A stretch of 64,000 nt of DNA from positions 62,001 to 126,000 of the forward strand of contig JAQBOM010000020.1 of the NCBI GenBank assembly GCA_028288025.1, written 5' to 3'. Shown piece after piece: positions 58,764 to 64,000 of this stretch. The position numbers and the translations under genes are program-made. How positions within the stretch are numbered: the first letter of the stretch is position 1; each line of letters starts with the position of its first letter. The DNA comes from Mucilaginibacter sp. (GTDB lineage Bacteria; Bacteroidota; Bacteroidia; Sphingobacteriales; Sphingobacteriaceae). Below the pieces are notes generated by a model, which saw only the letters and a program-made list of their open reading frames with translations, was not told the origin of the DNA and made no database searches.

Positions 58764-58807
58764 AAACATATACTAAGGCCACATTTCTGTGGCCTTAGTA
58801 TATGTTT
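58764..58807. terminator. Strong bidirectional terminator stem-loop
   Basis: Positions 58764-58782 and 58789-58807 are perfect 19-base complements with a six-base loop. The stem is GC-rich in the middle and AT-rich at the ends. It lies between convergent genes. Confidence 0.85.
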
Positions 58808-58817
58808 CTTAGCTTAA

Positions 58818-59864
58818 TTACAAGGTAGCCATATCAATCACAAAACGATAATGTACATCACCGGCAAGGGTGCGTTCATAAGCTTCGTTTATTTGGTTGA
58901 TATTAATTACCTCTACATCTGAAGTAATATTGCGCTCGGCGCAATAATCCAGCATTTCCTGGGTTTCTTTAACACCACCAACCAATGATCCAACCAGGCT
59001 GCGGCGTCCCAGGATGAACGGGAAAGCGGCAACAGGTGTTGGCTCAGGCGGAGCTCCAAGCAATACCATTACCCCATCGGTTTTAAGTAAATTCAAATAC
59101 TCATTGTAATCATGAGCTGCGGATACGGTGTCTATAATAAAATCAAAACTGCTGGCAAGCCCGTTCATCGTCTCTTTATCGGTAGTCAGCTTAAAGTGGT
59201 GAGCGCCAAGTTCGGCTGCATCTTTTTCTTTGCTTTTTGAGCGGCTTAACATAGTAACTTCCGCGCCCATTGATGCAGCTAATTTAACTGCCATGTGGCC
59301 CAATCCGCCTAAACCTACAACGGCTAATTTATCGCCGGCTTTAACTCCCCAGCGGCGTAATGGAGAATAGGTGGTAATACCTGCACATAATAGCGGTGCA
59401 ACTTTTTCAAGCGGTAATTTATCCGAAACCGATAAAACAAAGTGTTGTGTAACCACAATATGGCTGGCGTAACCACCATATGTGATTGATTTTTTATCCT
59501 GGCTTAATGAGTTATAGGTTTGCGTATTTCCGTTAAGGCAATATTGCTCTAAATCGCGCTCACAGTTGGCGCAATGCATACATGAATCTACAAAGCAGCC
59601 AACACCAACAGTATCCCCTTCTTTGAAGCGGGTTACATTCCCACCAACGCGGGTTACTTTACCAACGATCTCATGACCTGGTACCACCGGATAAACTGTA
59701 CTACCACCCCATTCGTTACGGGCGGTATGAATATCCGAATGGCATACGCCACAATATAATATTTTGATCTCTACATCATCCGCCCCCGGTTCACGGCGAT
59801 CGATTGAAAATGGAGCAAGTGGTTTATCTGCACTTTGTGCAGCATAGGCTTTTACAGATGTCAT
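58818..59864 (-). CDS. Zinc-dependent NAD(P) alcohol dehydrogenase (YahK/cinnamyl alcohol type)
   Basis: A 348-residue medium-chain dehydrogenase. CGVCHSDIHT and GHEIVG give the catalytic zinc site. A Cys-rich loop, CxxxxCxxCxxxxxxxC-like (CFVDSCMHCANC), holds the structural zinc. The coenzyme motif is GLGGLGHMAVKLA. It is closest in pattern to YahK-type NADPH-dependent aldehyde reductases, broad-range for aldehydes and alcohols. It is monocistronic and divergent from nothing close, with a 10-bp inverted repeat about 55 bases upstream of the start that could be an operator. Confidence 0.94.
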   Translation of the reverse strand: MTSVKAYAAQSADKPLAPFSIDRREPGADDVEIKILYCGVCHSDIHTARNEWGGSTVYPVVPGHEIVGKVTRVGGNVTRFKEGDTVGVGCFVDSCMHCANCERDLEQYCLNGNTQTYNSLSQDKKSITYGGYASHIVVTQHFVLSVSDKLPLEKVAPLLCAGITTYSPLRRWGVKAGDKLAVVGLGGLGHMAVKLAASMGAEVTMLSRSKSKEKDAAELGAHHFKLTTDKETMNGLASSFDFIIDTVSAAHDYNEYLNLLKTDGVMVLLGAPPEPTPVAAFPFILGRRSLVGSLVGGVKETQEMLDYCAERNITSDVEVININQINEAYERTLAGDVHYRFVIDMATL

Positions 59865-59916
59865 AATAAATTATTTTTTACAAAAGTGAGCACTATGTTT
59901 TAAACTTTTGTTTGTG

Positions 59917-59953
59917 AAATGCAATTTTGAAAACAACAAACACAATTGCATTT
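59917..59953. promoter_or_regulatory. Possible operator upstream of the alcohol dehydrogenase gene
   Basis: AAATGCAATT (59917-59926) and AATTGCATTT (59944-59953) form a perfect 10-bp inverted repeat with 17 bases between. It lies 53 bases upstream of the dehydrogenase start on the minus strand. The function is unproven, and it may equally end the SRPBCC transcript at 60048. Confidence 0.3.
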
Positions 59954-60047
59954 TCCCTCCGCTTCGAAAGCTTAAAAGCCCAGGTTGAAAGGCTTGAAGC
60001 TTTTTTATTTACGCGGATTGTAACCTGTCTGCAATTTTGCAGTAACG

Positions 60048-60488
60048 TTATTTCAACTCAGGTGTTCCTTTGCCTTCAGTTAATAATTTGTACAAACTTC
60101 CGATGTAATATGTCCATCCAGTTGAACAGCCGTTGTAACATTCAACCTCCGGAACTAAACCAAAGTGAGTAAATTTAATTTGCGTTTGGCCGCCCTGTCC
60201 AGCTATTTCAAAACTGATTTTTGTGTTCGTCCATTCCTGTGTGTTATCAACAAAATTGAGTTTGCTGTCCGTGACCAGCCATACCACTTTTTTGTCCGGA
60301 ATAACTTCAATCAATTTTTGCTTTGACATATGGACGTCGCCAAAACGAACTGTGAATTCATCATCCAATTTTTGCGAGTTGCCATCCAAAATTTCTGTCC
60401 ACCATCCGCGAACATTATTGATGACATTGAATGCCTCTTTCGGAGTTAGGTCTACTAAAAGTGTAGTGGTAAAATCTGTATTATTCAT
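60048..60488 (-). CDS. SRPBCC (AHSA1-like) domain protein
   Basis: A 146-residue START/SRPBCC fold protein, the AHSA1-like group. It begins TTTLLVDLTPKEAFNVINNVRGWW and ends with a WTYYIGSL segment, as in family members that bind hydrophobic ligands in a helix-grip pocket. It is a close paralogue of the upstream gene at 60524-61015. It is the last gene in an operon that also has an ArsR regulator and a third SRPBCC protein. The ligand and function are not known. Confidence 0.88.
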   Translation of the reverse strand: MNNTDFTTTLLVDLTPKEAFNVINNVRGWWTEILDGNSQKLDDEFTVRFGDVHMSKQKLIEVIPDKKVVWLVTDSKLNFVDNTQEWTNTKISFEIAGQGGQTQIKFTHFGLVPEVECYNGCSTGWTYYIGSLYKLLTEGKGTPELK

Positions 60489-60523
60489 ATTGCTTTTTTA
60501 AGGATGTTAAAATCTTGTCACGA

Positions 60524-61015
60524 TTACTTCTGGTCTGCCAGTAATTTCTCTTCGTTTTTAGTTTGCGGTTTGTCTTTGCCGTTCGGTTGCCCTTTACCTG
60601 TACTGATCAGGCTGCCCAGGCTATTTTGTATATAACTGGTCCATGCGTCCCTGCAGATTTCGAAGCATTCATATTCGGGAACTAAACCATAGTGAGTGAA
60701 GCAGATTTGCGTTTTGTTATCTTTTTCAGATATCTCAAAACTGATTTTTGTGCCGATCCATTCACTTTTGTCCTGCGTGAATTTAAAATAGTTTTCCATA
60801 ACAAGCCATACCACTTTTTTGTCAGGAATAACTTCTATCAATTTCATTTTGCAGGAATGTATGTCTTCGAAATGATATTTAAACTCATCATTGAGTTTGT
60901 TGGTACCGCCTTCAATTTCTTCCGACCACCATCCGCGAACATTATTGATAGCATTAAATGCTTCTTTCGGTGTTTGGTTTACCAGTAAGGTGGTAGTAAA
61001 ATCTGATGTTGTCAT
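60524..61015 (-). CDS. SRPBCC (AHSA1-like) domain protein, tandem paralogue
   Basis: A 163-residue protein, very similar to the 60048-60488 product over its first 140 residues (shared TTTLLVxxTPKEAFN start, NVRGWW, PDKKVVWLV and THxGLVPE). It has an extra charged C-terminal tail of about 20 residues (GKGQPNGKDKPQTKNEEK). This is a tandem duplication with 36 bases between copies. It lies 11 bases after the ArsR gene and is likely controlled by it. The ligand is unknown. Confidence 0.88.
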   Translation of the reverse strand: MTTSDFTTTLLVNQTPKEAFNAINNVRGWWSEEIEGGTNKLNDEFKYHFEDIHSCKMKLIEVIPDKKVVWLVMENYFKFTQDKSEWIGTKISFEISEKDNKTQICFTHYGLVPEYECFEICRDAWTSYIQNSLGSLISTGKGQPNGKDKPQTKNEEKLLADQK

Positions 61016-61026
61016 TTTCTTTATTT

Positions 61027-61350
61027 TTAGTTAACCAATTTGTTATTTAGTAATGTTTCTAACTTTTTCAGTTTGGATGTCCAGAACTCGTCGAAGTAGG
61101 ATATCCAGCCTTGCAGTTCTTCAAAACCATCCTTTTTAAGCGTACAATAGCGTTCCCGTCCAATATCCCGGATAGAAATAAACCCAGCGGTGTACAATAT
61201 TTTGACATGCTTTGAAACGGCGGGGCGGCTCATATCGAAATTATCTGCCAGGCTGCTGATGGTCATGCTATCTGCGGAAAGCAGCATCAGCATCTTCCGC
61301 CTGCTGGGGTCGCCGATTACCTGGAATGCGTCAAGCGTTGGTATTGCCAT
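61027..61350 (-). CDS. ArsR family transcriptional regulator
   Basis: A 107-residue winged-helix repressor. Its HTH region (SRPAVSKHVKILYTAGFI, with the preceding ISSLADNFDM) is standard. It has no cysteine cluster typical of metal-sensing ArsR members, and belongs to the group paired with SRPBCC proteins. The start is set at 61350 (MAIPTLDAF); an upstream Met gives four extra residues. The gene overlaps the upstream SRPBCC gene by 20 bases. It probably represses its own operon at the palindromes at 61789-61832. Confidence 0.93.
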   Translation of the reverse strand: MAIPTLDAFQVIGDPSRRKMLMLLSADSMTISSLADNFDMSRPAVSKHVKILYTAGFISIRDIGRERYCTLKKDGFEELQGWISYFDEFWTSKLKKLETLLNNKLVN

Positions 61351-61783
61351 GTTGTGCAGCATTTAAATGATTGGCCATCTTTTGTATATTTTTAACCCAG
61401 CCATCTGCCAAACCGTTGTAAAAGCTTAGGTTTTCCTTTTTCGCGAAACCGCTATGCTCTAAAAAAAGCTCCGTGCCTTTATCTGTTGGCTGTAATTTCC
61501 ATACAACTACAGAATCGAGCGTGATCTTGCCACCACCAGGGCCGCTTTTCCACGAATAAGAAAGCTTTTTAAAGGGAACAACCTCTAATACTTTGCAATA
61601 GACGATCCCGTCGAAATCGAGGCTTGGAATAGGGTTTGTACGAAATTGAAAGTCGAACCCTGTGATGGGCTGAAAATCATTTTTCATGAGCCATAGCTGC
61701 ATCAGTTCAGGTTTCGTTAGGTAATCCCAAACCGCTTCAGGTGGATGAGGGAAGAAAAATTGGTGTTTAATAACTTTTGCCAT
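61331..61783 (-). CDS. SRPBCC (AHSA1-like) domain protein, first gene of the operon
   Basis: A 150-residue SRPBCC protein beginning HQFFFPHPPEAVWDYLTKPELM, with LEVVPFKKLSYSW and a WVKNIQKMANHL C-terminal helix. It differs clearly from the two tandem copies downstream. It overlaps the ArsR gene by 20 bases, so the two are translationally coupled. Twin palindromes lie six bases upstream of its start codon. Such SRPBCC/ArsR pairs are widespread, but the ligand is not known. Confidence 0.9.
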   Translation of the reverse strand: MAKVIKHQFFFPHPPEAVWDYLTKPELMQLWLMKNDFQPITGFDFQFRTNPIPSLDFDGIVYCKVLEVVPFKKLSYSWKSGPGGGKITLDSVVVWKLQPTDKGTELFLEHSGFAKKENLSFYNGLADGWVKNIQKMANHLNAAQHGNTNA

Positions 61784-61788
61784 AATAA

Positions 61789-61832
61789 GTAACTTTTAAG
61801 TTACGCAAACTTATGAGTAACTTCTGAGTTAC
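61789..61832. promoter_or_regulatory. Tandem palindromic operators upstream of the SRPBCC-ArsR operon
   Basis: GTAACTTTTAAGTTAC (61789-61804) and GTAACTTCTGAGTTAC (61817-61832) are near-identical 16-base palindromes, each followed by GCAAA. Their centres are 28 bases apart, between two and three helical turns. They lie directly before the first start codon, an ideal position for ArsR repression. Confidence 0.7.
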
Positions 61833-61917
61833 GCAAATATTTTTCAAAAAAAAAATTATTGTTGCCGGTTCACTACTATATTAGCTCGTTGTAATTATCT
61901 GAGCTATCACAAACCAA

Positions 61918-62220
61918 ATGATCTATTATACGCAACTTATTTTTATAAAGCCGGGATGCGGGCAGGAATTCCATGCTTTCGAGGAAAAAGTATTACCCCT
62001 GTTAAAGGGACATAACGGCACCCTTGTTTATCGCATACGGCCCGGTAAAAGTGCTTTTGTTGAAAGCAGTCGAGAATTGCCCTACGAGATCCATTTAGTA
62101 ACCTTTGGCAGCAAAGCCGATTTTGAAGGGTATAAAAACGATCCGAAGCGCCTGGACTTCATCGAAATGAAAAACAATTCGGTAGAAAAGATAATTTTAA
62201 TTGAAGGCGTCGAATTGTGA
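61918..62220 (+). CDS. Small DUF1330-like protein
   Basis: A 100-residue protein with the ferredoxin-like pattern of DUF1330/dimeric alpha-beta barrel proteins: MIYYTQLIFIKPGCGQEF, then VLPLLKGHNGTLVYRI and a RLDFIEMKNNSVEKI end. Members act as homodimers with no clear catalytic site. The gene is divergent from the SRPBCC operon, so the twin palindromes could influence it as well. The function is unknown. Confidence 0.75.
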   Translation: MIYYTQLIFIKPGCGQEFHAFEEKVLPLLKGHNGTLVYRIRPGKSAFVESSRELPYEIHLVTFGSKADFEGYKNDPKRLDFIEMKNNSVEKIILIEGVEL

Positions 62221-62229
62221 TGATGCGGG

Positions 62230-62634
62230 TTATGTTTTAGACTCCCCTCCTTTATTCGTTTTGTTCCCGCCAACCCGAGACCCGGCATATGCTATCCGCA
62301 TAAACTTTCGTACCTCATCGTTTATATCTTCCTTGTTCAACATCCTGAAATGATGATATATGGTATGTCTGCCGGACACCTCCTGTATGCGCTGAAAGCA
62401 AAGATTGTCATCATACCGCTGTTTAAAAGGAAACACCACATGAATAAAATTTTTGCCTGCCTGAGTAATATAAGCTACCGGCTTGTGCGCATTGGCAATA
62501 CTGATCATCGTTTTGTGCGGATGAATACTAACAAGGCCGATCTTTTGTAATTCAGCTATAAAATGATCAAACAGTATCAAAGCGTGTGCGGACCTGATGA
62601 TAGAAAATGCCGGTAAGTGCCTAGGATCCTCCAC
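62230..62634 (-). CDS. Conserved hypothetical, DUF5655-like
   Basis: A 134-residue protein with helical N-terminus (LPAFSIIRSAHALILFDHFI), a beta-rich centre and a HTIYHHFRMLNKEDINDEVRKF segment. This resembles the C-terminal part of DUF5655 proteins, but the match is from memory only. The tail is low-complexity (GGNKTNKGGESK). A plus-strand open frame in the same place (62350-62550) looks like a shadow. The start at 62634 is the first in frame. Confidence 0.55.
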   Translation of the reverse strand: MEDPRHLPAFSIIRSAHALILFDHFIAELQKIGLVSIHPHKTMISIANAHKPVAYITQAGKNFIHVVFPFKQRYDDNLCFQRIQEVSGRHTIYHHFRMLNKEDINDEVRKFMRIAYAGSRVGGNKTNKGGESKT

Positions 62635-62803
62635 GTTATATTTATGAAGTATCGAAGCTAAATATAATCACTCAAAAAATCTTTTTTCGATTGTCATTTA
62701 TTCTTCTCCTCCGATAACTCAAAGAAACATTTATTTGGAACTAGTTGAAACCGTTGCTATTCTGCCCTGTTACTCAGGAGTAACTGTATCAAATTTGATC
62801 GAT

Positions 62804-63463
62804 ATGAAAACTTTAAAAAAAATTGCAACACTCTTGTTGCCTGTTATTCTTTTCGCATCATGCAGTACTCCAACGCTGATAACAAGCTCATGGAGAAAGA
62901 GTAACGCCACCGCTAACGATTATCACAAAATTTTTATCGCCTCTATCACCAAAGACATCGCGGCCAAGCAAGCCGTTGAAAATGGTTTGCAGCAGCAACT
63001 GGAGCAAAAAGGGTTTACGGTCGTGAAAAGCATAGATGTTTTCCCGCCAGATTTCAGCACACAAACAGGGCAAAAAAAAGAACTCGTGCTCGGCAAGATA
63101 CAACAAATGAATGCCGACGGGATATTGACCGTAGCGTTGCTACGTAAGGAGACCGAAACGCATTATGTGCCAACCGGCGGCGGTTACTGGAACCCGGGTT
63201 TGAGATATGGGTATTACAATAGCTTTTGGAATTACTACAATAATTGGTATCCCTCTATTTATGCACCCGGATATTATGACCAGGATAAGGTTTATTACCT
63301 GGAAACCAACTTGTACAACGCCAGAACGGAGCAGTTAATATGGGCCGCCCAATCCAAAACCTATAACCCAACAAACATTGACAGCTTTCTTAAGGGCTAC
63401 GTAAGTGCAATTTATAAGCAGATGGTTAAGGATGGCGTGTTAAGTGCAACGGCGGGTCGGTAA
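62804..63463 (+). CDS. Putative lipoprotein with aromatic- and Asn-rich insert
   Basis: A 219-residue protein with a lipoprotein signal (LFASC, Cys20). The start at 62804 (MKTLKKIATL) is chosen over 62735 because it gives a normal signal peptide. The body has a DUF4136-like fold, with a conserved VENGLQQQLEQKGF and a WAAQSKTYNP end. A segment of about 40 residues (near 128-168) is rich in Tyr, Asn, Trp and Gly. The function is unknown; it is likely outer-membrane anchored. Confidence 0.78.
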   Translation: MKTLKKIATLLLPVILFASCSTPTLITSSWRKSNATANDYHKIFIASITKDIAAKQAVENGLQQQLEQKGFTVVKSIDVFPPDFSTQTGQKKELVLGKIQQMNADGILTVALLRKETETHYVPTGGGYWNPGLRYGYYNSFWNYYNNWYPSIYAPGYYDQDKVYYLETNLYNARTEQLIWAAQSKTYNPTNIDSFLKGYVSAIYKQMVKDGVLSATAGR

Positions 63464-63516
63464 CACAGCAGTACGCGCTGGATGAACCCTTGTTTAACCT
63501 ATAAACCCTCTTTCTA

Positions 63517-63801
63517 ATGAAATCTTTTGAACTACCGGTAGGCCAAAGCCAGCGATGGCTAAAATTTGAACCACAGAAAAAAGCGAATACCTTTAAAATA
63601 TACGCTGTGGATAAGGCAAAAGACTGGCTTGATTATGAACAATCCCGGTCGGTGGATTTACCTGATGACGGGTCGCTGGGCATTATCACCGTGCACAACG
63701 CAAATCAGTTTGAATTTGACGGCGCAGGCGCCTTAACCGGCCAGGATCTGCAGGCTATAGCGGCACAAATTGTAAATCATCCGCAATTTAAAGCCTACTA
63801 A
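63517..63801 (+). CDS. Small hypothetical protein
   Basis: A 94-residue cytoplasmic protein with balanced composition, beta strands near 10-35 and 50-75 and a C-terminal helix (LTGQDLQAIAAQIVNH). No family is recognised. It follows the lipoprotein gene by 53 bases on the same strand and converges with an alpha/beta hydrolase. It is kept because codon use matches the neighbours and the frame is complete. Confidence 0.55.
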   Translation: MKSFELPVGQSQRWLKFEPQKKANTFKIYAVDKAKDWLDYEQSRSVDLPDDGSLGIITVHNANQFEFDGAGALTGQDLQAIAAQIVNHPQFKAY

Positions 63802-63822
63802 ACCACGCGGTTAATGGAAGGT

Positions 63823-64000
63823 TTATTCGTTCAAAAACGCTTCAACCAGTGCCGCGGTTATAGCAGGCAGCTTGCCGCCTTCTTTCTCCGAACCAGCCTC
63901 GCCGATGATTGAGCCATGTGTGCCGGGCAGTATCGCCAGCCGCGACTCCGGTATCAGGCGTGTGATCTCTATCATATGCGCGGGCGTAACTACGTCATGG
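63823..64000 (-). CDS. Alpha/beta hydrolase, C-terminal end (partial at window edge)
   Basis: The last 58 residues of a minus-strand gene are visible, ending with TAA at 63823-63825. It begins HDVVTPAHMIEITRLIP and continues SRLAILPGTHGSIIGEAG. This is the part of an alpha/beta hydrolase that carries the catalytic Asp (DVVTP) and His (PGTHG). The N-terminal part and nucleophile lie outside the window. The substrate cannot be told. Confidence 0.75.
   Translation of the reverse strand, partial: HDVVTPAHMIEITRLIPESRLAILPGTHGSIIGEAGSEKEGGKLPAITAALVEAFLNE

Noticed and set aside
62350..62550. Plus-strand open frame of 66 codons inside the DUF5655-like gene
   Set aside because: The minus-strand frame is longer and has a plausible domain pattern; the plus-strand one does not.

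Overview
The window comes from a Bacteroidota chromosome, most probably family Sphingobacteriaceae (Mucilaginibacter- or Pedobacter-like). The evidence is a T9SS type A sorting domain, Gld proteins, a DUF4249 protein, a DUF5686 protein, ECF sigma factor/Spy-like modules, weak ribosome binding sites, and a serine palmitoyltransferase closely resembling the Sphingobacterium enzyme. No rRNA, tRNA, CRISPR array, insertion sequence or phage gene was recognised. The genus call is inference from family resemblance; no database search was run.

Layout. 0-4 kb: end of a DUF4249 gene, a CrcB fluoride channel, and a ThuA-like protein next to a GMC oxidoreductase. 4-10 kb: an ECF sigma factor overlapping a membrane protein, a PaiA-like acetyltransferase, a secreted serine hydrolase, DNA polymerase IV and a 2H phosphoesterase, separated by dispersed repeats. 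10-16 kb: dnaN, a fused GldF-GldG protein, GldA, thioredoxin and a DUF58 protein. 16-21 kb: a GH130 glycosidase/phosphorylase facing two GT4 glycosyltransferases, one fused to a C-terminal region that looks like a glycosidase toroid. 21-28 kb: a class III aminotransferase, a sigma/anti-sigma/Spy-like module, a Bcp-M23-FAH operon and a very small T9SS cargo protein. 28-40 kb: Kup, two PAP2 phosphatases flanking an amino acid permease, an M3 peptidase, an FMN reductase and HtpG. 40.8-46.5 kb: a complete RND efflux operon.

The most notable locus is 46.9-57.3 kb, a one-direction run of nine genes that together look like a eukaryote-like inositol sphingolipid pathway. It holds serine palmitoyltransferase, a GNAT acyltransferase, an extended SDR, myo-inositol-phosphate synthase, a PgpA-type phosphatase, a DUF5686 outer-membrane protein, a CDP-alcohol phosphatidyltransferase, an FA2H-like hydroxylase and an AUR1-like PAP2 enzyme. 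In sequence these could make a ceramide, make phosphatidylinositol, and join them into (2-hydroxy)inositol phosphorylceramide.

57.5-64 kb holds a TPR protein whose membrane anchor is out of frame at a poly-A run, a zinc alcohol dehydrogenase, an ArsR regulator inside an operon of three SRPBCC proteins with twin operators upstream, and small conserved or hypothetical genes. The right edge cuts an alpha/beta hydrolase.

Many gaps carry one of two kinds of repeat. One is a dispersed element with ends of the GTCATTGCGAGG type. The other is a set of hairpins built from short degenerate words that differ from site to site; these are described as a separate finding.
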